Shown here: positions 1-15,100 of the stretch, one piece after another
How the letters are laid out: each line of letters opens with the position of its first letter
Position numbering within the stretch: position 1 is the first letter of the stretch
Assembly (NCBI RefSeq): GCF_004379255.2
Contig: NW_024599222.1
Coordinates: 41,140 to 105,139 of the forward strand
Length of the DNA stretch: 64,000 nt
Origin: Salvia splendens
Lineage: Eukaryota; Streptophyta; Magnoliopsida; Lamiales; Lamiaceae
Direction: 5' to 3'
Position numbers and translations under genes: made by a program
The notes under the pieces: model-generated
What the model was told of the DNA's origin: nothing
What the model saw: only the letters and a program-made list of their open reading frames with translations
Databases searched by the model: none

Positions 1-3000
1 ATATTTGGTATAGTCTATGTATTTATGCAATGTATGTATTTTTGTGATGTGTGTATTTTATTATTAATGTTTGTATTTTGACCAGGGATGTGTATAGTGT
101 GTCTATTTTATGCAATGTATGTATTTTGAGTAATTTGTATTTTTGCAATGTACGAAGTTTGGAGTATGTGGATTGTGTGTTTAATTTGTGTATTTTATTA
201 TTAGTGTGTCTATGTGTATTTTGTGTTTAATGTATGTAATATATTTATAATGTGTGTATTTGGATCAAGGATGTGTATAGTGATTATTTATATTTGGTAT
301 AGTTTATGCATATTATGCAATGTATGTATTTTTATTAAATGTATTGTGTATTTTCTGTTTAATCTATGTATTTTAATATTAGTGTGTGTATTTTTTTACT
401 GGAGATGTGTTTAGTGTGTGTTTATGTGTGTGAAGTGTGTCTATGTTTATTTTGTGTTTAATGAATGTAATTTATTTATAATGTGTGTTTGGATCGGGGA
501 TGTGTATAGTGTTTATTTATATTTGGTATAGTCTATGTATTTATGCAATGTATGTATTTTTGTGATGTGTGTTTTTCGTGTTTAATGTTTGTATTTTATT
601 ATTAATGTTTGTATTTTGACCAGGGATGTGTATAGTGTGTCTAATTTATGCAATGTATGTATTTTGAGTAATTTGTATTTTTGCAATGTACGAAGTTTGG
701 AGTATGTGGATTGTGTGTTTACTTTGTGTATTTTATTATTAGTGTGTCAATGTGTATTTTGTGTTTAATGTATGTAATATATTTATAATGTGTGTATTTG
801 GATCAAGGATGTGTATAGTGTTTATTTATATTTGGTATAGTTTGTGTATATTATGTAATGTATGTATTTTTATTAAATGTATTGTCTTCAATGTATGCTA
901 TGGAGTGTGACTGTGTGTGAATTGTGTATTTTGTGTTTAATCTATGTATTTTAATTTTAGTGTGTGTATTTTTTACTGGAGATGTGTTTAGTGTGTGTGA
1001 AGTGTGTCTATGTGTATTTTGTGTTTAATGTATGTAATTTATTTATAATGTGTGTTTGGATCGGGGATGTGTATAGTGTTTATTTATATTTGGTATAGTC
1101 TATGTATTTATGCAATGTATGTATTTTTGTGATGTGTGTTTTTCGTGTTTAATGTGTGTATTTTATTATTAATGTTTGTATTTTGACCAGGGATGTGTAT
1201 AGTGTGTCTAATTTATGCAATGTATGTATTTTGAGTAATTTGTATTTTTGCAATGTACGAAGTTTGGAGTATGTGGATTGTGTTTACTTTGTGTATTTTA
1301 TTATTAGTGTGTCTATGTGTATTTTGTGTTTAATGTATGTAATATATTTATAATGTGTGTATTTGGATCAAGGATGTGTATAGTGTTTATTTATATTTGG
1401 TATAGTTTGTGTATATTATGCAATGTATGTATTTTTATTAAATGTATTGTGTTCAATGTATGCTATGGAGTGTGTCTGTGTGTGAATTGTGTATTTTGTG
1501 TTTAATCTATGTATTTTAATGTTAGTGTTTGTATTTTTGACTGGAGATGTGTTTAGTGTTGTTTATGTGTGTGAAGTGTGTCTGTGTGTATTTTGTGTTT
1601 AATGTATGTAATTTATTTATAATGTGTGTTTGGATCGGGAATGTGTATAGTGTTTATTTATATTTGGTATAGTCTATGTATTTATGCAATGTATGTATTT
1701 TTGTGATGTGTGTATTTTATTATTAATGTTTGTATTTTGACCAGGGATGTGTATAGTGTGTCTAATTTATGCAATGTATGTATTTTGAGTAATTTGTATT
1801 TTTTCAATGTACGAAGTTTGGAGTATGTGGATTGTGTGTTTACTTTGTGTATTTTATTATTAGTGTGTCTATGTGTATTTTGTGTTTAGTGTATGTAATA
1901 TATTTATAATGTGTGTATTTGGATCGGGGATGTGTATAGTGTTTATTTATATTTGGTATAGTTTGTGTATATTATGCAATGTATTTATTTTTATTAAATG
2001 TATTGTGTTCAATGTATGCTATGGAGTGTGTCTGTGTGAGAATTGTGTATTTTGTGTTTAATCTATGTATTTTAATATTAGTGTGTGTATTTTTGACTGG
2101 AGATGTGTGTAGTGTGTGTTTATGTGTGTGAAGTGTGTCTATGTGTATTTTGTGTTTAATGTATGTAATGTGTGTTTGGATCGAGGATGTGTATTGTGTT
2201 TATTTATATTTGGTATAGTCTATGTATTTATGCAATGTATGTATTTTTGTGATGTGTGTATTTTATTATTAATGTTTGTATTTTGACCAGGGATGTGTAT
2301 AGTGTGTCTATTTTATGCAATGTATGTATTTTGAGTAATTTGTATTTTTGCAATGTACGAAGTTTGGAGTATGTGGATTGTGTGTTTAATTTGTGTATTT
2401 TATTATTAGTGTGTCTATGTGTATTTTGTGTTTAATGTATGTAATATATTTATAATGTGTGTATTTGGATCAAGGATGTGTATAGTGATTATTTATATTT
2501 GGTATAGTTTATGTATATTATGCAATGTATGTATTTTTATTAAATGTATTGTGTATTTTGTGTTTAATCTATGTATTTTAATATTAGTGTGTGTATTTTT
2601 TACTGGAGATGTGTTTAGTGTGTGTTTATGTGTGTGAAGTGTGTCTATGTTTATTTTGTGTTTAATGAATGTAATTTATTTATAATGTGTGTTTGGATCG
2701 GGGATGTGTATAGTGTTTATTTATATTTGGTATAGTCTATGTATTTATGCAATGTATGTATTTTTGTGATGTGTGTTTTTCGTGTTTAATGTTTGTATTT
2801 TATTATTAATGTTTGTATTTTGACCAGGGATGTGTATAGTGTGTCTAATTTATGCAATGTATGTATTTTGAGTAATTTGTATTTTTGCAATGTACGAAGT
2901 TTGGAGTATGTGGATTGTGTGTTTACTTTGTGTATTTTATTATTAGTGTGTCAATGTGTATTTTGTGTTTAATGTATGTAATATATTTATAATGTGTGTA

Positions 3001-3167
3001 TTTGGATCAAGGATGTGTATAGTGTTTATTTATATTTGGTATAGTTTGTGTATATTATGCAATGTATGTATTTTTATTAAATGTATTGTCTTCAATGTAT
3101 GCTATGGAGTGTGTCTGTGTGTGAATTGTGTATTTTGTGTTTAATCTATGTATTTTAATTTTAGTGT

Positions 3168-6100
3168 GTGTATTTTTTACTGGAGATGTGTTTAGTGTGT
3201 GTGAAGTGTGTCTATGTGTATTTTGTGTTTAATGTATGTAATTTATTTATAATGTGTGTTTGGATCGGGGATGTGTATAGTGCTTATTTATATTTGGTAT
3301 ATTCTATGTATTTATGCAATGTATGTATTTTTGTGATGTGTGTATTTTATTATTAATGTTTGTATTTTGACCAGGGATGTGTATAGTGTGTCTATTTTAT
3401 GCAATGTATGTATTTTGAGTAATTTGTATTTTTGCAATGTACGAAGTTTGGAGTATGTGGATTGTGTGTTTAATTTGTGTATTTTATTATTAGTGTGTCT
3501 ATGTGTATTTTGTGTTTAATGTATGTAATATATTTATAATGTGTGTATTTGGATCAAGGATGTGTATAGTGATTATTTATATTTGGTATAGTTTATGTAT
3601 ATTATGCAATGTATGTATTTTTATTAAATGTATTGTGTATTTTGTGTTTAATCTATGTATTTTAATATTAGTGTGTGTATTTTTTACTGGAGATGTGTTT
3701 AGTGTGTGTTTATGTGTGTGAAGTGTGTCTATGTTTATTTTGTGTTTAATGAATGTAATTTATTTATAATGTGTGTTTGGATCGGGGATGTGTATAGTGT
3801 TTATTTATATTTGGTATAGTCTATGTATTTATGCAATGTATGTATTTTTGTGATGTGTGTTTTTCGTGTTTAATGTTTGTATTTTATTATTAATGTTTGT
3901 ATTTTGACCAGGGATGTGTATAGTGTGTCTAATTTATGCAATGTATGTATTTTGAGTAATTTGTATTTTTTCAATGTACGAAGTTTGGAGTATGTGGATT
4001 GTGTGTTTACTTTGTGTATTTTATTATTAGTGTGTCTATGTGTATTTTGTGTTTAGTGTATGTAATATATTTATAATGTGTGTATTTGGATCGGGGATGT
4101 GTATAGTGTTTATTTATATTTGGTATAGTTTGTGTATATTATGTAATGTATTTATTTTTATTAAATGTATTGTGTTCAATGTATGCTATGGAGTGTGTCT
4201 GTGTGAGAATTGTGTATTTTGTGTTTAATCTATGTATTTTAATATTAGTGTGTGTATTTTTGACTGGAGATGTGTGTAGTGTGTGTTTATGTGTGTGAAG
4301 TGTGTCTATGTGTATTTTGTGTTTAATGTATGTAATGTGTGTTTGGATCGCGGATGTGTATAGTGTTTATTTATATTTGGTATAGTCTATGTATTTATGC
4401 AATGTATGTATTTTTGTTATGTGTGTATTTTATTATTAATGTTTGTATTTTGACCAGGGATGTGTATAGTGTGTCTATTTTATGCAATGTATGTATTTTG
4501 AGTAATTTGTATTTTTGCAATGTACGAAGTTTGGAGTATGTGGATTGTGTGTTTAATTTGTGTATTTTATTATTAGTGTGTCTATGTGTATTTTGTGTTT
4601 AATGTATGTAATATATTTATAATGTGTGTATTTGGATCAAGGATGTGTATAGTGATTATTTATATTTGGTATAGTTTATGTATATTATGCAATGTATGTA
4701 TTTTTATTAAATGTATTGTGTATTTTGTGTTTAATCTATGTATTTTAATATTAGTGTGTGTATTTTTTTACTGGAGATGTGTTTAGTGTGTGTGAAGTGT
4801 GTCTATGTGTATTTTGTGTTTAATGTATGTAATTTATTTATAATGTGTGTTTGGATCGGGGATGTGTATAGTGCTTATTTATATTTGGTATATTCTATGT
4901 ATTTATGCAATGTATGTATTTTTGTGATGTGTGTATTTTATTATTAATGTTTGTATTTTGACCAGGGATGTGTATAGTGTGTCTATTTTATGCAATGTAT
5001 GTATTTTGAGTAATTTGTATTTTTGCAATGTACGAAGTTTGGAGTATGTGGATTGTGTGTTTAATTTGTGTATTTTATTATTAGTGTGTCTATGTGTATT
5101 TTGTGTTTAATGTATGTAATATATTTATAATGTGTGTATTTGGATCAAGGATGTGTATAGTGATTATTTATATTTGGTATAGTTTATGTATATTATGCAA
5201 TGTATGTATTTTTATTAAATGTATTGTGTATTTTGTGTTTAATCTATGTATTTTAATATTAGTGTGTGTATTTTTTACTGGAGATGTGTTTAGTGTGTGT
5301 TTATGTGTGTGAAGTGTGTCTATGTTTATTTTGTGTTTAATGAATGTAATTTATTTATAATGTGTGTTTGGATCGGGGATGTGTATAGTGTTTATTTATA
5401 TTTGGTATAGTCTATGTATTTATGCAATGTATGTATTTTTGTGATGTGTGTTTTTCGTGTTTAATGTTTGTATTTTATTATTAATGTTTGTATTTTGACC
5501 AGGGATGTGTATAGTGTGTCTAATTTATGCAATGTATGTATTTTGAGTAATTTGTATTTTTTCAATGTACGAAGTTTGGAGTATGTGGATTGTGTGTTTA
5601 CTTTGTGTATTTTATTATTAGTGTGTCTATGTGTATTTTGTGTTTAGTGTATGTAATATATTTATAATGTGTGTATTTGGATCGGGGATGTGTATAGTGT
5701 TTATTTATATTTGGTATAGTTTGTGTATATTATGTAATGTATTTATTTTTATTAAATGTATTGTGTTCAATGTATGCTATGGAGTGTGTCTGTGTGAGAA
5801 TTGTGTATTTTGTGTTTAATCTATGTATTTTAATATTAGTGTGTGTATTTTTGACTGGAGATGTGTGTAGTGTGTGTTTATGTGTGTGAAGTGTGTCTAT
5901 GTGTATTTTGTGTTTAATGTATGTAATGTGTGTTTGGATCGCGGATGTGTATAGTGTTTATTTATATTTGGTATAGTCTATGTATTTATGCAATGTATGT
6001 ATTTTTGTTATGTGTGTATTTTATTATTAATGTTTGTATTTTGACCAGGGATGTGTATAGTGTGTCTATTTTATGCAATGTATGTATTTTGAGTAATTTG

Positions 6101-6885
6101 TATTTTTGCAATGTACGAAGTTTGGAGTATGTGGATTGTGTGTTTAATTTGTGTATTTTATTATTAGTGTGTCTATGTGTATTTTGTGTTTAATGTATGT
6201 AATATATTTATAATGTGTGTATTTGGATCAAGGATGTGTATAGTGATTATTTATATTTGGTATAGTTTATGTATATTATGCAATGTATGTATTTTTATTA
6301 AATGTATTGTGTATTTTGTGTTTAATCTATGTATTTTAATATTAGTGTGTGTATTTTTTTACTGGAGATGTGTTTAGTGTGTGTGAAGTGTGTCTATGTG
6401 TATTTTGTGTTTAATGTATGTAATTTATTTATAATGTGTGTTTGGATCGGGGATGTGTATAGTGCTTATTTATATTTGGTATATTCTATGTATTTATGCA
6501 ATGTATGTATTTTTGTGATGTGTGTATTTTATTATTAATGTTTGTATTTTGACCAGGGATGTGTATAGTGTGTCTATTTTATGCAATGTATGTATTTTGA
6601 GTAATTTGTATTTTTGCAATGTACGAAGTTTGGAGTATGTGGATTGTGTGTTTAATTTGTGTATTTTATTATTAGTGTGTCTATGTGTATTTTGTGTTTA
6701 ATGTATGTAATATATTTATAATGTGTGTATTTGGATCAAGGATGTGTATAGTGATTATTTATATTTGGTATAGTTTATGTATATTATGCAATGTATGTAT
6801 TTTTATTAAATGTATTGTGTATTTTGTGTTTAATCTATGTATTTTAATATTAGTGTGTGTATTTTTTTACTGGAGATGTGTTTAG
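3168..6885 (+). repeat. Higher-order repeat, period 1591 bp
   Basis: Landmarks at 3503, 4040 and 4339 recur exactly 1591 bp later at 5094, 5631 and 5930. Those at 4586 and 5094 recur at 6177 and 6685. Two full copies (about 3168-4758 and 4759-6349) and part of a third are visible. Each 1591-bp copy spans three basic units of unequal length, as in centromeric or knob-type higher-order repeats. Boundaries are approximate because any phase of a tandem repeat is equivalent. Confidence 0.85.
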
Positions 6886-9800
6886 TGTGTGTTTATGTGT
6901 GTGAAGTGTGTCTATGTTTATTTTGTGTTTAATGAATGTAATTTATTTATAATGTGTGTTTGGATCGGGGATGTGTATAGTGCTTATTTATATTTGGTAT
7001 ATTCTATGTATTTATGCAATGTATGTATTTTTGTGATGTGTGTATTTTATTATTAATGTTTGTATTTTGACCAGGGATGTGTATAGTGTGTCTATTTTAT
7101 GCAATGTATGTATTTTGAGTAATTTGTATTTTTGCAATGTACGAAGTTTGGAGTATGTGGATTGTGTGTTTAATTTGTGTATTTTATTATTAGTGTGTCT
7201 ATGTGTATTTTGTGTTTAATGTATGTAATATATTTATAATGTGTGTATTTGGATCAAGGATGTGTATAGTGATTATTTATATTTGGTATAGTTTATGTAT
7301 ATTATGCAATGTATGTATTTTTATTAAATGTATTGTGTATTTTGTGTTTAATCTATGTATTTTAATATTAGTGTGTGTATTTTTTACTGGAGATGTGTTT
7401 AGTGTGTGTTTATGTGTGTGAAGTGTGTCCATGTTTATTTTGTGTTTAATGAATGTAATTTATTTATAATGTGTGTTTGGATCGGGGATGTGTATAGTGT
7501 TTATTTATATTTGGTATAGTCTATGTATTTATGCAATGTATGTATTTTTGTGATGTGTGTTTTTCGTGTTTAATGTTTGTATTTTATTATTAATGTTTGT
7601 ATTTTGACCAGGGATGTGTATAGTGTGTCTAATTTATGCAATGTATGTATTTTGAGTAATTTGTATTTTTTCAATGTACGAAGTTTGGAGTATGTGGATT
7701 GTGTGTTTACTTTGTGTATTTTATTATTAGTGTGTCTATGTGTATTTTGTGTTTAGTGTATGTAATATATTTATAATGTGTGTATTTGGATCGGGGATGT
7801 GTATAGTGTTTATTTATATTTGGTATAGTTTGTGTATATTATGTAATGTATTTATTTTTATTAAATGTATTGTGTTCAATGTATGCTATGGAGTGTGTCT
7901 GTGTGAGAATTGTGTATTTTGTGTTTAATCTATGTATTTTAATATTAGTGTGTGTATTTTTGACTGGAGATGTGTGTAGTGTGTGTTTATGTGTGTGAAG
8001 TGTGTCTATGTGTATTTTGTGTTTAATGTATGTAATGTGTGTTTGGATCGCGGATGTGTATAGTGTTTATTTATATTTGGTATAGTCTATGTATTTATGC
8101 AATGTATGTATTTTTGTTATGTGTGTATTTTATTATTAATGTTTGTATTTTGACCAGGGATGTGTATAGTGTGTCTATTTTATGCAATGTATGTATTTTG
8201 AGTAATTTGTATTTTTGCAATGTACGAAGTTTGGAGTATGTGGATTGTGTGTTTAATTTGTGTATTTTATTATTAGTGTGTCTATGTGTATTTTGTGTTT
8301 AATGTATGTAATATATTTATAATGTGTGTATTTGGATCAAGGATGTGTATAGTGATTATTTATATTTGGTATAGTTTATGTATATTATGCAATGTATGTA
8401 TTTTTATTAAATGTATTGTGTATTTTGTGTTTAATCTATGTATTTTAATATTAGTGTGTGTATTTTTTTACTGGAGATGTGTTTAGTGTGTGTTTATGTG
8501 TGTGAAGTGTGTCTATGTTTATTTTGTGTTTAATGAATGTAATTTATTTATAATGTGTGTTTGGATCGGGGATGTGTATAGTGCTTATTTATATTTGGTA
8601 TATTCTATGTATTTATGCAATGTATGTATTTTTGTGATGTGTGTATTTTATTATTAATGTTTGTATTTTGACCAGGGATGTGTATAGTGTGTCTATTTTA
8701 TGCAATGTATGTATTTTGAGTAATTTGTATTTTTGCAATGTACGAAGTTTGGAGTATGTGGATTGTGTGTTTAATTTGTGTATTTTATTATTAGTGTGTC
8801 TATGTGTATTTTGTGTTTAATGTATGTAATATATTTATAATGTGTGTATTTGGATCAAGGATGTGTATAGTGATTATTTATATTTGGTATAGTTTATGTA
8901 TATTATGCAATGTATGTATTTTTATTAAATGTATTGTGTATTTTGTGTTTAATCTATGTATTTTAATATTAGTGTGTGTATTTTTTACTGGAGATGTGTT
9001 TAGTGTGTGTTTATGTGTGTGAAGTGTGTCTATGTTTATTTTGTGTTTAATGAATGTAATTTATTTATAATGTGTGTTTGGATCGGGGATGTGTATAGTG
9101 TTTATTTATATTTGGTATAGTCTATGTATTTATGCAATGTATGTATTTTTGTGATGTGTGTTTTTCGTGTTTAATGTTTGTATTTTATTATTAATGTTTG
9201 TATTTTGACCAGGGATGTGTATAGTGTGTCTAATTTATGCAATGTATGTATTTTGAGTAATTTGTATTTTTTCAATGTACGAAGTTTGGAGTATGTGGAT
9301 TGTGTGTTTACTTTGTGTATTTTATTATTAGTGTGTCTATGTGTATTTTGTGTTTAGTGTATGTAATATATTTATAATGTGTGTATTTGGATCGGGGATG
9401 TGTATAGTGTTTATTTATATTTGGTATAGTTTGTGTATATTATGTAATGTATTTATTTTTATTAAATGTATTGTGTTCAATGTATGCTATGGAGTGTGTC
9501 TGTGTGAGAATTGTGTATTTTGTGTTTAATCTATGTATTTTAATATTAGTGTGTGTATTTTTGACTGGAGATGTGTGTAGTGTGTGTTTATGTGTGTGAA
9601 GTGTGTCTATGTGTATTTTGTGTTTAATGTATGTAATGTGTGTTTGGATCGAGGATGTGTATAGTGTTTATTTATATTTGGTATAGTCTATGTATTTATG
9701 CAATGTATGTATTTTTGTTATGTGTGTATTTTATTATTAATGTTTGTATTTTGACCAGGGATGTGTATAGTGTGTCTATTTTATGCAATGTATGTATTTT

Positions 9801-10130
9801 GAGTAATTTGTATTTTTGCAATGTACGAAGTTTGGAGTATGTGGATTGTGTGTTTAATTTGTGTATTTTATTATTAGTGTGTCTATGTGTATTTTGTGTT
9901 TAATGTATGTAATATATTTATAATGTGTGTATTTGGATCAAGGATGTGTATAGTGATTATTTATATTTGGTATAGTTTATGTATATTATGCAATGTATGT
10001 ATTTTTATTAAATGTATTGTGTATTTTGTGTTTAATCTATGTATTTTAATATTAGTGTGTGTATTTTTTTACTGGAGATGTGTTTAGTGTGTGTTTATGT
10101 GTGTGAAGTGTGTCTATGTTTATTTTATGT
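6685..10130 (+). repeat. Higher-order repeat, period 1601 bp
   Basis: Landmarks at 6685, 7203, 7740 and 8039 recur 1601 bp later at 8286, 8804, 9341 and 9640, and 8286 recurs at 9887. This is a variant of the neighbouring 1591-bp period, with a slightly longer segment in one unit (for example 518 instead of 508 bp between landmarks). It suggests successive rounds of unequal exchange within one array. Confidence 0.85.
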
Positions 10131-12150
10131 TTAATGAATGTAATTTATTTATAATGTGTGTTTGGATCGGGGATGTGTATAGTGTTTATTTATATTTGGT
10201 ATAGTCTATGTATTTATGCAATGTATGTATTTTTGTGATGTGTGTTTTTCGTGTTTAATGTGTGTATTTTATTATTAATGTTTGTATTTTGACCAGGGAT
10301 GTGTATAGTGTGTCTAATTTATGCAATGTATGTATTTTGAGTAATTTGTATTTTTGCAATGTACGAAGTTTGGAGTATGTGGATTGTGTTTACTTTGTGT
10401 ATTTTATTATTAGTGTGTCTATGTGTATTTTGTGTTTAATGTATGTAATATATTTATAATGTGTGTATTTGGATCAAGGATGTGTATAGTGTTTATTTAT
10501 ATTTGGTATAGTTTGTGTATATTATGCAATGTATGTATTTTATTAAATGTATTGTGTTCAATGTATGCTATGGAGTGTGTCTGTGTGTGAATTGTGTATT
10601 TTGTGTTTAATCTATGTATTTTAATGTTAGTGTTTGTATTTTTGACTGGAGATGTGTTTAGTGTTGTTTATGTGTGTGAAGTGTGTCTGTGTGTATTTTG
10701 TGTTTAATGTATGTAATTTATTTATAATGTGTGTTTGGATCGGGAATGTGTATAGTGTTTATTTATATTTGGTATAGTCTATGTATTTATGCAATGTATG
10801 TATTTTTGTGATGTGTGTATTTTATTATTAATGTTTGTATTTTGACCAGGGATGTGTATAGTGTGTCTAATTTATGCAATGTATGTATTTTGAGTAATTT
10901 GTATTTTTGCAATGTACGAAGTTTGGAGTATGTGGATTTTGTGTTTAATTTGTGTATTTTATTATTAGTATGTCTATGTGTATTTTGTGTTTAATGTATG
11001 TAATATATTTATAATGTGTGTATTTGGATCAAGGATGTGTATAGTGATTATTATATTTGGTATAGTTTATGTATATTATGCAATGTATGTATTTTTATTA
11101 AATGTATTGTGTATTTTGTGTTTAATCTATGTATTTTAATATTTGTGTGTGTATTTTTTACTGGAGATGTGTTTAGTGTGTGTTTATGTGTGTGAAGTGT
11201 GTCTATGTTTATTTTGTGTTTAATGAATGTAATTTATTTATAATGTGTGTTTGGATCGGGGATGTGTATAGTGTTTATTTATATTTGGTATAGTCTATGT
11301 ATTTATGCAATGTATGTATTTTTGTGATGTGTGTTTTTCGTGTTTAATGTTTGTATTTTATTATTAATGTTTGTATTTTGACCAGGGATGTGTATAGTGT
11401 GTCTAATTTATGCAATGTATGTATTTTGAGTAATTTGTATTTTTTCAATGTACGAAGTTTGGAGTATGTGGATTGTGTGTTTACTTTGTGTATTTTATTA
11501 TTAGTGTGTCTATGTGTATTTTGTGTTTAGTGTATGTAATATATTTATAATGTGTGTATTTGGATCGGGGATGTGTATAGTGTTTATTTATATTTGGTAT
11601 AGTTTGTGTATATTATGTAATGTATTTATTTTTATTAAATGTATTGTGTGCAATGTATGCTATGGAGTGTGTCTGTGTGAGAATTGTGTATTTTGTGTTT
11701 AATCTATGTATTTTAATATTAGTGTGTGTATTTTTGACTGGAGATGTGTGTAGTGTGTGTTTATGTGTGTGAAGTGTGTCTATGTGTATTTTGTGTTTAA
11801 TGTATGTAATGTGTGTTTGGATCGAGGATGTGTATAGTGTTTATTTATATTTGGTATAGTCTATGTATTTATGCAATGTATGTATTTTTGTTATGTGTGT
11901 ATTTTATTATTAATGTTTGTATTTTGACCAGGGATGTGTATAGTGTGTCTATTTTATGCAATGTACGAAGTTTGGAGTATGTGGATTGTGTGTTTAATTT
12001 ATGTTTTTTATTATTAGTGTGTCTATGTGTATTTTGTGTTTAATGTATGTAATATATTTATAATGTGTGTATTTGGATCAAGGATGTGTATAGTGATTAT
12101 TTATATTTGGTATAGTTTATGTATATATTATGCAATGTATTTATTTTTAT

Positions 12151-15100
12151 TCACAAAATACACACACTATGCATACTAAACTACATACATGATACACAAA
12201 ATACACACGACCCACGTTATACATAGCATAACCAAACAAAAAATATACATAGTAATATAAATTACACATATAGCACAAAGTATAAACACGCAATATACAC
12301 ACTATGCACAAATTACATATTACACACAAAATATACATGTACAAAAAATAAACACACAACTCTCACCATAAACACATTATACATATACGCACACTTTACA
12401 TACTAATCTACACACACAATACACAAAATACAAGTATTACACCCACACAACACAAAATACACATATCAAAACAAACGGGCTAAATAAACTATACTCCAAA
12501 TACACACATGGCACACCGTATAAACACAATGTACACATATAGAAAATACACACATAGCACACACCCTAAACAAATTATGCACAAAATATAAGCATAACAT
12601 CTATATGTACACATCACAAAATACACACACTATGCATACTAAACTACATACATGATACACAAAATACACACGACCCACATTATACAAAGCATAACCAATA
12701 CAAAAAATATACATAGTAATATAAATTACACACATAGCACAAAGTATAAACACGCAATATACACACTATGCACAAATTACACATTACACACAAAATATTC
12801 ATGTACAAAAAATAAACACCGAACTCACAACATAAACACATTATACGTATACACACTGTACGCAATATACACTGTACATAAAACCTACGCACACCATACA
12901 CAAAATACAAGTATTATGCCCATAGAAAAACACAACACAAAATACTCACATCAAAACAAACAGGCTAAATATACACATGGCACACGACCCGCACAAAACA
13001 CATTCACTACACAAAAAGTATACACGCAATATACACACTATGCACAAATTACACATTGCATACAAAATATACATGTACAAAATATAAACACAGAGATCGC
13101 ACCATAAACACATTATAGATATACACACACTGTACATACTAACCTACACACATTATACACAAAATACAAGTATTTCACCCACACAATACAAAATACACAC
13201 ATCAAAATAAACGGGCTAAATAAACTATGTACAAAATACACATACAGAAAATACACACATAGCACACATCTTAAACAAATTATGATCAAAATATAAGCAC
13301 ACTAAGCATACTAAACTACATACATGATACACAAAATACACACGACCCGCATTATACAAAGCATAACCAGTACAGAGAATATACATACTACTAGTAATTA
13401 CACACATAGCACAAAGTATAAACACATCATACACAAAATACAAGCATTATAACCACATTTACACACAACAAAAAATACACACTTCAAATATTGTAGATAA
13501 TACACAAAATAAATGCACACTTTACACAAACTATAAACACAATACACACAATATTGCACATAATATACAAAATGTACATTACACACTATGTAAACAAAAT
13601 ACACACTCAATACACAAAATACGCAAAGCGTACAACAAATACCTACAATACTCCCAATATGCACACATTGCACATGCTGCTCTACACTCACTGTAAACAA
13701 AATAAACAAGCATATAAAACACACATATACCACACACTATAAGCACGTTATACACAAAATACAAGCAATGCACCCACAATCACATCACATAATACATAAA
13801 AATTATAAACACACGCTGCATGTACTAATAACAAAACAAACGAACTATATATACTAATCACAAAACAAACGAACTATACACAATATACACAAAACAAACT
13901 AACTAAATATAATATACACAAAACACATTCACTATACCAAAAGTATACACGCAATATACACACTATGCACAAATTACACATTACACACAAAATATACACG
14001 TACAAAAAATAAACACACAGCTCTCACCATAAACACATTATACATATACGCACACTTTACATACTAATCTACACACACAATACACAAAATACAAGTATTA
14101 CACCCACACAACACAAAATACACATATCAAAACAAACGGGCTAAATAAACTATACTCAAAATACATACATGGCACACCGTATAAACACAATGTACACATA
14201 TAGAAAATACACACATAGCATACACCTTAAACAAATTATGCACAAAATACAAGCATAACACCTACATGTACACATCACAAAATACACACACTACGCATAC
14301 TAAACTACATACATGATACACAAAATACACACGACCCACGTTATACATAGCATAACCAAACAAAAAATATACATAGTAATATAAATTACACATATAGCAC
14401 AAAGTATAAACACACAATATACACACTATGCACAAATTACATATTACACACAAAATATACATGTACAAAAAATAAACACACAACTCTCACCATAAACACA
14501 TTATACATATACGCACACTTTACATACTAATCTACACACACAATACACAAAATACAAGTATTACACCCACACAACACAAAATACACATATCAAAACAAAC
14601 GGGCTAAATAAACTATACTCCAAATACACACATGGCACACCGTATAAACACAATGTACACATATAGAAAATACACACATAGCACACACCTTAAACAAATT
14701 ATGCACAAAATATAAGCATAACATCTACATGTACACATCACAAAATACACACACTATGCATACTAAACTACATACATGATACACAAAATACACACGACCC
14801 ACATTATACAAAGCATAACCAATACAAAAAATATACATAGTACTATAAATTACACACATAGCACAAAGTATAAACACGCAATATACACACTATGCACAAA
14901 TTACACATTACACACAAAATATTCATGTACAAAAAATAAACACCGAACTCACAACATAAACACATTATACATATACACACTGTACGCAATATACACCGTA
15001 CATAAAACCTACGCACACCATACACAAAATACAAGTATTATGCCCATAGAAAAACATAACACAAAATACACACATCAAAACAAACAGGCTAAATATACAC

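Larger units (their letters stand above)
1..12150 (+). repeat. T/G-rich satellite array, left block
   Basis: This is a continuous tandem array of short T/G motifs such as tgtgtattttgtgtttaatg, in which C is very rare on the plus strand. A diagnostic segment (atgtgtattttgtgtttaat, followed by ggatcaagg or ggatcgggg) recurs at 1317, 1873, 2419, 2956, 3503, 4040, 4586, 5094, 5631 and onwards, giving units of about 508-557 bp. Each unit is itself built from related pieces that share gatgtgtatagtg or gatgtgtttagtg. Variants distinguish unit types: ggatcaagg versus ggatcgggg, ttttgcaatg versus ttttttcaatg, and presence or absence of a ttcaatgtatgctatggag block. The short open frames in it (60-87 codons) are by-products of composition. 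The array runs off the left edge, so its true length is unknown. Confidence 0.95.

Noticed and set aside
214..12043. Dozens of similar 60-87-codon open frames beginning MYFVFNVCNIF or MYFIINVC
   Set aside because: They follow the satellite units exactly, overlap in several frames, have Cys/Val/Ile/Phe-only composition caused by TGT/GTA/TTT repeats and no coding signature. They are not genes.
1..12150. Telomeric or interstitial telomere repeat
   Set aside because: No TTTAGGG or TTAGGG tandem runs; the motif is TGTGTATT-like with long complex units.
12652..13107. 151-codon plus-strand frame rich in His, Thr, Asn and Tyr
   Set aside because: Produced by ACA/CAC/AAT/TAC repetition in the A/C satellite; the opposite strand is equally open.
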